Of a stretch of 37,144 nucleotides of DNA, positions 1 to 8,594 are shown in pieces; within the stretch, counting starts at the first letter, position 1, and each line of letters opens with the position of its first letter. Source of the stretch: Candidatus Naiadarchaeum limnaeum (GTDB taxonomy: Archaea > Undinarchaeota > Undinarchaeia > Undinarchaeales > Naiadarchaeaceae); NCBI GenBank assembly GCA_014189685.1, contig DVAB01000008.1:1-37144 (forward strand), given 5' to 3'. The notes below the pieces were generated by a model. That model was given only the letters and a program-made list of their open reading frames with translations, did not search any database and was not told the DNA's origin. The translations under genes and the position numbers were made by a program.

Positions 1-82
1 AAAAAGCTTTACATTTACTTGCGGAACAGGAAATTGCTAAATTTTAGAAAACATTATTAATTCTGTATTTCTATGTGCTCAT

Positions 83-724
83 ATGAACACTCGCGGCCAG
101 GCAGAGGCACTTTCCCTAATCCTCATAGTTGCAATTCTTCTTGTAGTTATAATCTTAACTTATGTCTGGGGTCGCGGTTTATTCGAATCGCAAAGAACAA
201 GGAGTACTGTAGATTATGTGACATCAAAGCTCTTTGAGATTAGGGGCGCAATACTTGCTGTTTCACATGAAGGCGTGAATTCATCGAGGGTTGTTCAATT
301 AGATGTTCCTGTTGGCGAGTTAATTGTTTTAAATGGCACTTTTTGTTCTAGCAATAGGATGAGTGAAAATTTAATTGCTTTCAACATAACAACAACGAGC
401 AAACTTATTGAGTCAGAAGATTGGATAAGCATTGATCCAACAGAGAGCAATTCAAGCTGCAATGCTGGCTATGAGGGCAGCAGTGCCTCTGTTCTCATGG
501 GCAAGACCGAAAAAATAGGGACTAGCTATACAAATTCCTATTCCCTCTGGTTTAGAAATCTCACACAGTCAAACGGTGCTTCAAACAATTTTTATGTTAT
601 AAACATAACCCCTGGAACTACAACAAAGGTTTCTGGAGGCTCGCATAGAGTTGTAGTAAGAAATGCAGGGACTACTAATGTCAGTTATACAATTTACACA
701 TCTATTCAAGTTGATATAGTATGA
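83..724 (+). CDS. Type IV pilin-like protein 1 (class III-like leader)
   Basis: A 213-residue protein with a short N-terminal peptide (MNTRG), then QAEALSL and a hydrophobic helix to about residue 30, followed by an extracytoplasmic domain rich in Thr, Ser and Asn. The Gly-Gln junction followed by a hydrophobic stretch is the usual processing and assembly signal of archaeal type IV pilins. The predicted mature Q at +1 recalls class III (EppA-type) prepilins. The outer domain has seven N-x-S/T sequons, suggesting N-glycosylation. It is the first complete gene of the filament operon, and its stop overlaps the next start (ATGA). Likely a major or minor filament subunit. Family membership rests on architecture rather than a recognised domain. 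Confidence 0.7.
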   Translation: MNTRGQAEALSLILIVAILLVVIILTYVWGRGLFESQRTRSTVDYVTSKLFEIRGAILAVSHEGVNSSRVVQLDVPVGELIVLNGTFCSSNRMSENLIAFNITTTSKLIESEDWISIDPTESNSSCNAGYEGSSASVLMGKTEKIGTSYTNSYSLWFRNLTQSNGASNNFYVINITPGTTTKVSGGSHRVVVRNAGTTNVSYTIYTSIQVDIV

Positions 725-1200
725 AAAATATTAAATCGCGGTTTTTCAAAAATAAAAAAGCGGCAAGCATTTTGATTGAGCAGATATTTGTATTAATGTT
801 TGGAATACTCATACTGGTAATGGTAATAACTGTTTTTACAACTCTGCGCGCGAAGTCTTTTGATTTTGTTGCGAGCTCACAATTTGGAAGCGTTGCAAGC
901 TATGTGCACAATGGGGTTATTATAGCAGAGCAGAACATGCGCGTCGCAAATACAGGGAAAGTCTTTCTTGATTTGCCTGATAAAGTGGGGGATAAGCCAT
1001 ATCGAATTGAGATAAAAAATAATTTCATCAACGTTACTGATCTTGGGGGGGCTTTGAATACTTCTGTGGCACTTTTTAATATCAACGCAACTGTGAGTGG
1101 AAACGCTAGCTCAGGCGGGGGAGGAAGAATTTTTCTTTTCTACAATAGAACTGCAAACAGCATAACTCTGCAAGCAGAGGAAAGAGTAATAAGTACTTAA
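721..1200 (+). CDS. Type IV pilin-like protein 2
   Basis: A 159-residue protein with a basic N-terminus (MKNIKSRFFKNKKA), then ASILIEQIFVLMF and a single hydrophobic helix to about residue 42. The rest is a beta-rich outer domain with a glycine-rich turn near residues 131-135 and five N-x-S/T sequons. The Lys-Lys-Ala junction before the helix, with a Glu a few residues in, fits a prepilin-type leader. Translation is coupled to the preceding pilin-like gene by a 4-base overlap, and the filament ATPase starts 15 bases downstream. Probably a minor filament subunit. No specific family was recognised. Confidence 0.65.
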   Translation: MKNIKSRFFKNKKAASILIEQIFVLMFGILILVMVITVFTTLRAKSFDFVASSQFGSVASYVHNGVIIAEQNMRVANTGKVFLDLPDKVGDKPYRIEIKNNFINVTDLGGALNTSVALFNINATVSGNASSGGGGRIFLFYNRTANSITLQAEERVIST

Positions 1201-1215
1201 ATCGTAATCCCGATT

Positions 1216-3255
1216 ATGGCAAAGAGATTTAGCAAATTTTTAAGAAAGGCAGCTCTTGCTTACAAGCAAAGAGCCGAGGCGCAGCATAAAAAGCCGCGCA
1301 TTGATGAGATACACAGATATCTTGTGCATGAAGGAGTTTCCCCCGAGCTTGGCAAAAAGCTCCATGAGACAATAAGCAAGCAGACTGAAGTAGGGGCTGG
1401 GGAAAAAGTTATTTCTGTGATAAAAGCAGCCATTGAACAAAAGCGACAAGGAAAGCTAAGTGCAGAGGGCCTTGAAAAAATTGTTAATGAGGCTATTGTT
1501 GAAAGTGAAAAAGGGGTTCCAAAAGACGAACTTGCTGATCTAATTAGAGAAATTCTGCGTTCAGAACTACAAAAACATGAGATTGTCTCGTCATATGTTC
1601 CTCCAAAACAAGCTCAGATTTCCCTACTTCCTGAAGTTGAAAAACCAGAAGAGGGGCGCAAAGGAAAAGAAATTGCAATTCCACTTCCATCTGTGCACGA
1701 AGGAGGGTTAGTTAGGAGAAAGCCAGGAGTCGGAGCTGAATGGCGCACAATAGATCTAACGCAAGTAAACATAACTTTTCCGCTTTATTTTGCTGAAGGA
1801 AAAATTCATTTCTACGCGAATATTCGCTTTGACCCAAAACTTGGAGGGCTACTCTACAGAATAATTGAGCCGCAGCTCACAAAGGAAGAAAAAGCATTAC
1901 TTGATAAAGTTGAGGAAACTCTTGTTGAGGAGCTTGAGGTTGATTTTGCTGCTCTAAAAAAACAAACAGCGGAAAAATATCTTAAAGATAAGACAAATGA
2001 GGTAATTGAATATTATGGCTATAAGCTGTCCGAGCGAACAAAAACATTAATCGATTACTATATTGCTCGAGATTTTATTGGCTTGGAAAGAGTTGAGCCT
2101 GTATTTCAGGATGCGCAAATAGAAGATATTTCCTGTGATGGAGTTGGGGTTCCAATATATGTTTATCACAGAGACCCAAGATTTGGATCGATAAAGACAA
2201 ATATAATTTTCCACACAAACGAGGAGCTTGATTCTTTTGTTATGAAGCTAGCGCAGAGATGCGGACGCTCGATTAGTGTTGCAGATCCGCTTTTAGATGG
2301 GGCTCTGCCAGATGGGAGCAGAGTTCAGGCAACTTTTGGTTCTGGGATTTCAATGAAGGGGAGCAACTTTACAATAAGAAAATTCACAAAAGAGCCGCTC
2401 ACACTTATCGATTTAATTAAATACGGAACTGTAAACAGTGAAATGCTTGCTTACTTCTGGCTTGCAATTGAGCATGGAAAATCTATTTTGATTGCAGGGC
2501 CAACTGCCTCTGGAAAGACAACTTATCTAAATGCTTTATCACTTTTTATTCGGCCAGAAACAAAAGTTGTTACAATTGAGGACACTCCTGAATTAAGACT
2601 GCCCCTAGAAAACTGGGTTGCACAAGTTGCACGCTTAGGATTTGGAGCAGAAACTGTCACAGGAAGAAAAATAGGGGAAATAACCCTTTTTGATTTATTA
2701 AAAGCTTCCCTCAGACAGCGCCCAGATGTTATAATTGTCGGAGAGGTGAGAGGGCAGGAAGCCTATGTTCTCTTTCAACAAATTGCAACCGGTCATCCTG
2801 GATTAAGTACAATCCATGCAGAATCACTAGAGGCAGTCATAAATAGATTAAGGACTCCTCCCATAGAACTGCCCCCCAGCCTAGTGCAGCATTTAGATAT
2901 CTTAGTTGTCTTGACAAGGCAACGCGTGCGGGGGGAATATGTAAGGAGAACAAAAGAACTTGTTGAAATAACAGGCTATGATATTGTTAGGGATCATCCA
3001 TATTCGAACGTAGCATATACGTGGGATCCTGTAAAAGATGTATACGGTTATACAGGAAAAAGCGCAATTCTGCGCAGTGTTATGGAAACCATCGGATCAA
3101 CTCCTGAAGGAATATCAGCTGAGATTGAGAGGAGAATGGACGTAATAGAATGGATGTACAACAATGGCATTCGTGATTACAAAAATGTCGGCCGCGTAAT
3201 TGCTGAATACTATCAAAACGCCGAAGGGCTTATGCAAAAGATTGCAAAGATCTAA
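1216..3255 (+). CDS. Type II/IV secretion-system ATPase of a pilus-like system (FlaI/TadA/VirB11 superfamily)
   Basis: A 679-residue hexameric-type ATPase expected to drive filament assembly at the inner face of the membrane. Visible motifs: Walker A GPTASGKT at 428-435, the Asp-box region VVTIEDTPELRLP near 451-463, Walker B DVIIVGEVRG at 504-513, and the His box GHPGLSTIHA at 527-536. About the first 180 residues are a charged, largely helical extension beyond the usual N-domain. It may contact partner proteins, but that is inference. A short inverted repeat (AATCG, six bases, CGATT) abuts the start codon. The gene precedes two T2SSF membrane proteins, the normal ATPase-platform arrangement. 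The superfamily is certain; the exact filament class is inferred from context. Confidence 0.93.
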   Translation: MAKRFSKFLRKAALAYKQRAEAQHKKPRIDEIHRYLVHEGVSPELGKKLHETISKQTEVGAGEKVISVIKAAIEQKRQGKLSAEGLEKIVNEAIVESEKGVPKDELADLIREILRSELQKHEIVSSYVPPKQAQISLLPEVEKPEEGRKGKEIAIPLPSVHEGGLVRRKPGVGAEWRTIDLTQVNITFPLYFAEGKIHFYANIRFDPKLGGLLYRIIEPQLTKEEKALLDKVEETLVEELEVDFAALKKQTAEKYLKDKTNEVIEYYGYKLSERTKTLIDYYIARDFIGLERVEPVFQDAQIEDISCDGVGVPIYVYHRDPRFGSIKTNIIFHTNEELDSFVMKLAQRCGRSISVADPLLDGALPDGSRVQATFGSGISMKGSNFTIRKFTKEPLTLIDLIKYGTVNSEMLAYFWLAIEHGKSILIAGPTASGKTTYLNALSLFIRPETKVVTIEDTPELRLPLENWVAQVARLGFGAETVTGRKIGEITLFDLLKASLRQRPDVIIVGEVRGQEAYVLFQQIATGHPGLSTIHAESLEAVINRLRTPPIELPPSLVQHLDILVVLTRQRVRGEYVRRTKELVEITGYDIVRDHPYSNVAYTWDPVKDVYGYTGKSAILRSVMETIGSTPEGISAEIERRMDVIEWMYNNGIRDYKNVGRVIAEYYQNAEGLMQKIAKI

Positions 3256-3295
3256 GGCTTAAATTTATTTATATTAAGGGATTATTACGTTTAGC

Positions 3296-4171
3296 ATGGA
3301 CTTTTACGACAGGTATAGAATAGCTGCCGGAAATATTTTCAATAAATATGTTGAGCCACAGCTCACAAAATATCGTCGTGTGCACAAAGATTTAAAGATG
3401 GCGAACATGCCAATAATGCTGCGCGAGTACATAAGCATGGTTTATCTCACGATGGTTTTGACCGCTGTAATTTCTTTTCCGGTTTCATTTGTGATTTCTT
3501 TTCTTTTGGTTAAGGACTTAATTTTTGTACTCCTTTATACAGTGCTTTTTGGCGCGATTGCAACTCTTTCAGGCTATTTCATACCTTTAGAATTCCCTGC
3601 CATGAAAGCAAATGAGCGTAAGCGAAATATAGACAACAATTTGCCTTTTGCAACTCTTTACATGAACACAATTGCAGGAACAGGAGCACCTCCACATTTA
3701 ATTTTTAAGCTTCTCTCGGAATTCAAAGAATATGGTGAGGTTTCAAAAGAGGCGCAGTCAATTGTTGAAGATTTGGAGGTAATGGGATCTGATATACAAG
3801 TTGCCCTCCAGCGCGCAGCAGAAAGAACCCCCTCCCAGGATTTTAAGGATTTACTATGGGGCCTAATAACAACAATTGTTCGGGGAGGGGATATGAAAGC
3901 GCTTTTGCAGGAAAAGTCAAATCTATTAATGGAAGCTTATAGGAGAAAAATGGAAGAATACACAGATGACCTGTCGATGTATGTTGAAATTTACATAACA
4001 TTGGTGATTGTTGGCTCTATATTTTCAATAGTAATGCTGACAATTATGGGCGCAATTTCTGGATTTGAGACTCTTAAAGCAATTCAGCAGATTCTTGTAT
4101 TTGTTTTTCTGCCAATGGCTTCAATTGCGTTTATTGCACTGCTAAAATTCACATCTCCACTTACTACATAG
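3296..4171 (+). CDS. T2SSF-domain membrane platform protein 1 (TadB/TadC/FlaJ-like)
   Basis: A 291-residue polytopic protein. Two adjacent hydrophobic segments lie near residues 45-95. A cytoplasmic helical region follows, with the sequence NNLPFATLYMNTIAGTGAPP typical of T2SSF domains, and two C-terminal membrane segments lie near 230-285. It should be an inner-membrane platform that couples the ATPase to the pilins. Archaellum FlaJ proteins usually carry two T2SSF modules in about 500 residues. Here the module is single and a second gene follows directly, as in TadB/TadC. An AT-rich TATA-like stretch at 3264-3278 may give it its own promoter. Confidence 0.88.
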   Translation: MDFYDRYRIAAGNIFNKYVEPQLTKYRRVHKDLKMANMPIMLREYISMVYLTMVLTAVISFPVSFVISFLLVKDLIFVLLYTVLFGAIATLSGYFIPLEFPAMKANERKRNIDNNLPFATLYMNTIAGTGAPPHLIFKLLSEFKEYGEVSKEAQSIVEDLEVMGSDIQVALQRAAERTPSQDFKDLLWGLITTIVRGGDMKALLQEKSNLLMEAYRRKMEEYTDDLSMYVEIYITLVIVGSIFSIVMLTIMGAISGFETLKAIQQILVFVFLPMASIAFIALLKFTSPLTT

Positions 4172-4180
4172 AGCTCACAG

Positions 4181-5062
4181 ATGGAAATCAATATCTTTAA
4201 GAAAAACACAAAAGAAGAAAAAAAGACTAAGGAGTCTGAAGAATTCTTAGGGCTTTCCAAAAAAAAGCAATTGCTTTATTTTTCAATTATCTTTGCGGCT
4301 TTGATTACATTAATAGCAATTTTACTTGCGCCCCCACGTCTTTATGCACTATTTGTGGGATTATCAGTGATGGTAGCGTTTATCCCATACTCACTTCACT
4401 CGTACTTTGAGGCCGCGCGTTTAAGAGATATGGAGGATAATTTACCTGAATTTTTAAGAGATATTGCAGAAGCTCGAAAAACAGGAATGACTCTTCCAGA
4501 GGCGGTTTACAAGAGCATGCGTATTGATTATGGAAGGCTTACGCCAGAAGTTCAAAAAATGGCCTATCAAATATCGTGGGGAATTCCCTTCGATGAAGTG
4601 CTAAAAAGATTTGCTAAGCGCATAAAAAGTAGATTTATTGAGCGTGCAATTGCAATTATAATTCAAGCTCAGATTAGTGGGGGCGCTTTAACAGATACTT
4701 TAGATTCTGTTGCGCGCGATGCAACATTAATAAAGGAGGCTGAAAAAGAAAGAAAAACAAAATTAAACCAGCAGGCGCTGATAATGTATGCAATCTACAT
4801 TCTTTTTGTAATAATAGTCATTGCTCTGCAAAAATTAATGATCCCGCTTATCACAAGCCAGGGATTTACTCTTGCAACTCAAAATCCAGAGGAGATAGTT
4901 CAATTTTATAAAAACCTTTTTTTCTCAATGATAGTTATCCAAGCTGTATTTAACGGAATGCTTGCAGGGCAGATTTCAGAGGGCAGCCCTGTGATAGGAT
5001 TAAAGCACAGTGCAATATTTCTTGCATTTGGAGTGGTGGCATCATGGTTTTTCATATTATAA
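4181..5062 (+). CDS. T2SSF-domain membrane platform protein 2 (TadB/TadC/FlaJ-like)
   Basis: A 293-residue partner of the preceding platform protein. A Lys/Glu-rich N-terminus of about 30 residues is followed by two membrane segments (about 32-75), the T2SSF cytoplasmic region (MEDNLPEFLRDIAEARKTGM near 103-122) and two C-terminal membrane segments. It contains the typical IIIQAQISGGALTDTLDSVA stretch. The gene begins nine bases after its neighbour, and its 3' end overlaps the next pilin-like gene by 19 bases, so the operon is continuous. Two different T2SSF proteins probably form a heteromeric platform. The family assignment is firm; the heteromer is inference. Confidence 0.88.
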   Translation: MEINIFKKNTKEEKKTKESEEFLGLSKKKQLLYFSIIFAALITLIAILLAPPRLYALFVGLSVMVAFIPYSLHSYFEAARLRDMEDNLPEFLRDIAEARKTGMTLPEAVYKSMRIDYGRLTPEVQKMAYQISWGIPFDEVLKRFAKRIKSRFIERAIAIIIQAQISGGALTDTLDSVARDATLIKEAEKERKTKLNQQALIMYAIYILFVIIVIALQKLMIPLITSQGFTLATQNPEEIVQFYKNLFFSMIVIQAVFNGMLAGQISEGSPVIGLKHSAIFLAFGVVASWFFIL

Positions 5063-5562
5063 AAAATGCAAAGGCACAGGTAAACATAGAGTTTGTTGTA
5101 TCTATAATTATTCTTGTACTTATCACAATTAGCGCTGCAATAGCGATTCTTCGTCTCTTGCCAACTTTTAGTACAGCAACCGAGGATTCTGATTTGCGTG
5201 CGCGGGCAACTGATTTTTCAAAAGTACTTTTTGATAATCCAGGTGTGCCTACAAATTGGGTTACAAACCCTATTTTAGTTGGGCTTGCTTATTACAATAA
5301 TAATTCAAACGAAACCGTTCGGGGAGCTTTGGATCCGATTAAAGTTGATTATTTAAATGACTCAATTACCTACGACCAGTTAAAACAAAATCTAAATCTT
5401 GAGGATGATTTTAATTTTAAAATCGACATCTCGAATCAAACTTTTAGATTTCTTGATTATTTTAATCACACTCCTGGTAAAACAGATAAAACAATAACAA
5501 TTAAGAAATACGCATCAGTAAACAGAACTCAGGTGAATATAACTTTACTAGTATGGAAATAA
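5044..5562 (+). CDS. Type IV pilin-like protein 3 (class III signal peptide)
   Basis: A 172-residue protein. The N-terminus reads MVFHIIKNAKA then QVNIEFVVSIIILVLI. Ala-Gln with a Glu at +5 and an uninterrupted hydrophobic helix matches the archaeal class III signal peptide pattern (Q at +1, E at +5) processed by EppA-type peptidases. Seven N-x-S/T sequons lie in the outer domain, for example NET, NDS, NQT, NHT, NRT and NIT. The start codon lies inside the 3' end of the T2SSF gene, preceded by GTGGTGG, a plausible ribosome binding site. It is the clearest class III leader in the operon. Confidence 0.75.
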   Translation: MVFHIIKNAKAQVNIEFVVSIIILVLITISAAIAILRLLPTFSTATEDSDLRARATDFSKVLFDNPGVPTNWVTNPILVGLAYYNNNSNETVRGALDPIKVDYLNDSITYDQLKQNLNLEDDFNFKIDISNQTFRFLDYFNHTPGKTDKTITIKKYASVNRTQVNITLLVWK

Positions 5563-6041
5563 CTAATAGAAAAGGATACATAAGGCTTATTGAAGTTTCG
5601 CTTGCAGCAGCTCTTGTATTTGGATTTTTAATTTTTGTACAGCAAACACAATCATCTCTGCTAAGGGGTTCGCAGAGCTATGATCCAATTGTTTTAAAAA
5701 CTCTTGGCGAAGATATTATAAGAAGTCTCGACCTCAGGGATTCAGACAGAAATTTCCGCAGTGACTTGCGGGATTATTTAAGATTTGGAACGAGTTGCAT
5801 TAATAATTGGCCACAATTAACACAAGAAATCACTGCTGCGCTCCCAGAAAATGTTGGCTTTTCAGTGTTTTTAGTTGATAGCAGCGGCAACTCTCTCTAT
5901 CAAGGTGGAGTTGCAACAGGTGCTCAGCCAACTCAACGAGAAATTGTAACTATTAATTACATTGTTGCTGGCGACTATGGGAGTTATTGCAATATCTGGT
6001 CTCCGTGCAATGTCAAACTATCATTATGGTTTAAGATATGA
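5553..6041 (+). CDS. Type IV pilin-like protein 4, without N-glycosylation sequons
   Basis: A 162-residue protein with leader MEITNRKG, then YIRLIEVSLAAALVFGFLIF, a pilin-like hydrophobic helix with a Glu at position 6 of the predicted mature chain. A soluble outer domain follows, with three cysteines (Cys77, Cys146, Cys152). Unlike the other four pilin-like proteins here it has no N-x-S/T sequon. It overlaps the preceding gene by 10 bases and the next by four. It might be a minor subunit at the filament base or tip, which is inference. Confidence 0.62.
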   Translation: MEITNRKGYIRLIEVSLAAALVFGFLIFVQQTQSSLLRGSQSYDPIVLKTLGEDIIRSLDLRDSDRNFRSDLRDYLRFGTSCINNWPQLTQEITAALPENVGFSVFLVDSSGNSLYQGGVATGAQPTQREIVTINYIVAGDYGSYCNIWSPCNVKLSLWFKI

Positions 6042-6790
6042 GCAAAAAAACTTTTCCTAATCGGAAGGCACAGTTTTTTATAGCTAGCGCAGTGATAATA
6101 ATTTTTGTTGTAACCGCAGTTTTCTTTTTTGTTGCAAAAATCGGGCAAATAACAAATCCTGCTTTGCTCCAGCGCGAGATGAGTTTTTTCGCTTTAAATA
6201 CCAAAGAGGAGTTTGGCAAAGTTGTTGAAATTTCGCTCTCCGATGTTTCAAGGGACACTTCTTTAGATCCAAATACTTATCTTGATGCTAATTTGAGCTC
6301 TTTCAGCAAATATATACAGGCACAGGGACTGGAGCGCGGAATAATTGTTAATGCAAGCGCTACTCGAGTATCCGCATCCAACTCTTCCATGAACGCATCA
6401 CTTTATCTTTCGCTTTTTAGCCAGGGTTCAAATTTGGAAACAAACGCATATCTCTACCACGCAATTACAACTAACGCTTTAAATGGAACTCTTGTAACAA
6501 CTCCTACTTGCACATTAAATGTGACTGTAAAAAAAGAATTTGGCGAGCCAATTACAGAGCTGAACAGCAGCAATTTTGTTTTTAAAATAAATGGTACGAC
6601 ATGCTCAACTGTGAGCTATGATGAAAGGAGCAGAGGAAAATACAATGCAACTTGTTCTAGTTCAACTTGTCCAAGCTCAACTGTAAGAATCGAAGTTACA
6701 GAGCACAGAAATATATTTGGGTTTAGCACAATCCCAAACACAGGCTTAGGAAATGGATGCGCGGCAAATTGTGGTCAGCCAATAGATTAG
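6038..6790 (+). CDS. Type IV pilin-like protein 5, cysteine- and sequon-rich
   Basis: A 250-residue protein. Leader MSKKTFPNRKA precedes QFFIASAVIIIFVVTAVFFF, again an Ala-Gln junction before a hydrophobic helix. The outer domain holds nine N-x-S/T sequons, and its C-terminal half has several cysteines (TPTC, TTC, ATC, STC, GNGC, NCG), suggesting disulfide stabilisation. It is the last gene of the filament operon and is translationally coupled to its neighbour (ATGA). Its TAG stop interlocks with the TAA stop of the convergent rfcL gene in a shared TTAG. Probably the largest filament subunit or an adhesive minor pilin. Confidence 0.65.
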   Translation: MSKKTFPNRKAQFFIASAVIIIFVVTAVFFFVAKIGQITNPALLQREMSFFALNTKEEFGKVVEISLSDVSRDTSLDPNTYLDANLSSFSKYIQAQGLERGIIVNASATRVSASNSSMNASLYLSLFSQGSNLETNAYLYHAITTNALNGTLVTTPTCTLNVTVKKEFGEPITELNSSNFVFKINGTTCSTVSYDERSRGKYNATCSSSTCPSSTVRIEVTEHRNIFGFSTIPNTGLGNGCAANCGQPID

Positions 6791-7986
6791 GTATAATTCT
6801 TTAAAAAGCGAATTTGCTCCTCGTCTAGAGGCAAATCAAGAGATTTCTTTTTTAAAATTAAACTTAAATATGGAAATTGTTCAATAGTGCGCTTTTTTGA
6901 GCAGTGCAACTTTTTTCCAACTAAAAAAGCAACCTCATCTCTTGCAGCACGCTCTCCTTTTGAAGCACCCATTTTCTGAAGAATTTTTGGAGGCACATAG
7001 CGAGTGAATTTTCTATATTTTTCCTTTTTTGCGGCTGCGACTCCAAAAGTCATTAATTCGTTTGAAAAAGCCTGCAATCCCCATGCCTGATTGTGTATTA
7101 TTCTGCCTCGAAAAACATCTGCTCTTGAAAGCATATTATAAGCGGCTGCGATCTCTTCTGGCTTTTCGTATTCGTTCGGAATATTTTCTGCGATCCACAT
7201 TAAAATTTCATCAGGGGTTTTATCAGAGCTTGAGAATGCTTTTTGAATAATTCTCCAATCCTTTGATTTAAAAATTGCAAGCAGTGTTTCGAATATTGGA
7301 ATTTCTTTTTCTCTCCAAGATATGAGTTCCAAATCTTTTTCATCAACTTTTTTCATCCCCAAAGTTTGCAAATCATTAATTGCTGCGCGCAAATCTCCTT
7401 CTGCGCGGCGCGCGATTTCATGCAAAATGGCCTCTTTAATTTTAACCCCCTCTGTTTCTGCGATTTCTTTCAATCTTTTAACTATAGTGCGGAGATCAAC
7501 TTTCCTCATTTGAATTAGCTTGCAAGACAATCTTAAAAATCTCAGCTTGTCAATCCAAATATCATTTGCAGTCAGGATTATAGGATAATTTGTTGTTCTG
7601 ATTATTTTCTGCAGCGCTGAAATTCCGCCTCTGTCAGAGGTTCCATAGATTCCATCTATCTCATCAATCAAAACAATTTTTCCCTTTTTCTGAACTAAAG
7701 ACTGTTGAGAAACCGCGTGCCCAATTTTTTCCATAATTGTTTTCTCTGTCCTAAAATCAGAGGCGTTCATTTGAATTAGCTCATAAGTCAATTCATTTGC
7801 TAAAGCTTGAGCGAGCGCAGTTTTTCCATTTCCAGAAGGGCCGTGTAAAATTATAGCTCTGTTTTTTTCTTTTTTGAAATTCTTAATCCATTTTAGAAGA
7901 TCTTGAATGGCCGTATCTTGTCCTGCAATATCTCTTAATTTTTGCGGCCGGTATTTTTCGTTCAACAGAGAAAAATCTTTTTCCAT
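6787..7986 (-). CDS. rfcL: Replication factor C large subunit
   Basis: Clamp-loader large subunit, which with RfcS loads the PCNA sliding clamp. Walker A GPSGNGKT is near residues 49-56 and Walker B VLIDEID near 105-111, followed by the AAA+ lid and helical C-terminal regions. The ATG at 7986 is chosen over an in-frame TTG at 8001. The ATG is preceded by GGAGGAAGG, a strong ribosome binding site, and it overlaps the stop of the upstream gene in TAATG. The resulting protein is 399 residues, on the short side for the family. The usual C-terminal PIP box is not obvious; the last residues (EEQIRFLKNYT) are at best a weak match. Confidence 0.95.
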   Translation of the reverse strand: MEKDFSLLNEKYRPQKLRDIAGQDTAIQDLLKWIKNFKKEKNRAIILHGPSGNGKTALAQALANELTYELIQMNASDFRTEKTIMEKIGHAVSQQSLVQKKGKIVLIDEIDGIYGTSDRGGISALQKIIRTTNYPIILTANDIWIDKLRFLRLSCKLIQMRKVDLRTIVKRLKEIAETEGVKIKEAILHEIARRAEGDLRAAINDLQTLGMKKVDEKDLELISWREKEIPIFETLLAIFKSKDWRIIQKAFSSSDKTPDEILMWIAENIPNEYEKPEEIAAAYNMLSRADVFRGRIIHNQAWGLQAFSNELMTFGVAAAKKEKYRKFTRYVPPKILQKMGASKGERAARDEVAFLVGKKLHCSKKRTIEQFPYLSLILKKKSLDLPLDEEQIRFLKNYT

Positions 7987-8594
7987 TATCCCTTCCTCCA
8001 ACCAAATTTTGTTAGAAGCCCATATACCCCTTTGTTAAGTTCTGTAATTGTACTATTTTCCAAGTAGCTATAAACTTCAATTTCTCCAGTGTCAAGCTCC
8101 TCAAAAATCGTTTGTATCCCTAAATCATTCCTCAGTTGCATAAAAGTACTTTTTATCTTTTCTTCTTGCGCAGATTTAATTGTTGCACTCCATGCCATGC
8201 TTATCTCATTTGCAGTTAGGCTAAATGCGCAGCTTAATAATACTGGGTAAAATTTCATGCCTCGTTTAGTTATTCCAATAAAAACTAATCTTCCTTGAAG
8301 CATAGGAATTTTTTCTGGGCCCCAAAGTGTTGCTCTTTTTGCTTTTTCGCATATGCAAAGCGCAACAATTTCTCCATTTGTTTCAATTATAATTGCTGCA
8401 TTTTCAGTATCACTGAGATACTCTCTGAATTCTCGCTTCTCAATTAGTTTCCCATAACCTATTTTCTCTTCAACTGCCCATATTTTTTTTAAATCTCCCT
8501 CTCGTATAAGTCTGAGTATAAAAACACTTGATTCATTCTCTAAAGTCCAGATAGAATTCCTGCTCAATACTTCGTTCTGCAGCATTTCAATCAC
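7986..8594 (-). CDS. GNAT-fold-like protein encoded between rfcS and rfcL
   Basis: A 202-residue protein of unknown role. The N-terminal half has the look of a GNAT acetyltransferase: FILRLIREGDLKKIWAVEE, then a strand pair with AAIIIETNGEIVALCICEK, then GRLVFIGITKRGMKFYPVLL, where the acetyl-CoA loop (R/Q-x-x-G-x-G/A) would lie. That loop is not clearly conserved, so the protein may be degenerate or bind another ligand. The GTG start overlaps the rfcS stop (GTGA) and its own stop overlaps the rfcL start, so it is coupled at both ends to clamp-loader genes. Fold assignment is by eye and tentative. Confidence 0.6.
   Translation of the reverse strand: MIEMLQNEVLSRNSIWTLENESSVFILRLIREGDLKKIWAVEEKIGYGKLIEKREFREYLSDTENAAIIIETNGEIVALCICEKAKRATLWGPEKIPMLQGRLVFIGITKRGMKFYPVLLSCAFSLTANEISMAWSATIKSAQEEKIKSTFMQLRNDLGIQTIFEELDTGEIEVYSYLENSTITELNKGVYGLLTKFGWRKG

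Noticed and set aside
1-47. Possible C-terminal end of an upstream gene at the left edge (frame 3 ends KALHLLAEQEIAKF, stop at 45-47; frame 2 ends KSFTFTCGTGNC, stop at 38-40).
   Set aside because: Too short to choose between frames or to assign a product, so not listed as a feature.
1200-1215. Inverted repeat AATCG...CGATT next to the secretion ATPase start as a translational switch.
   Set aside because: The stem is only five bases with two G-C pairs; likely chance.
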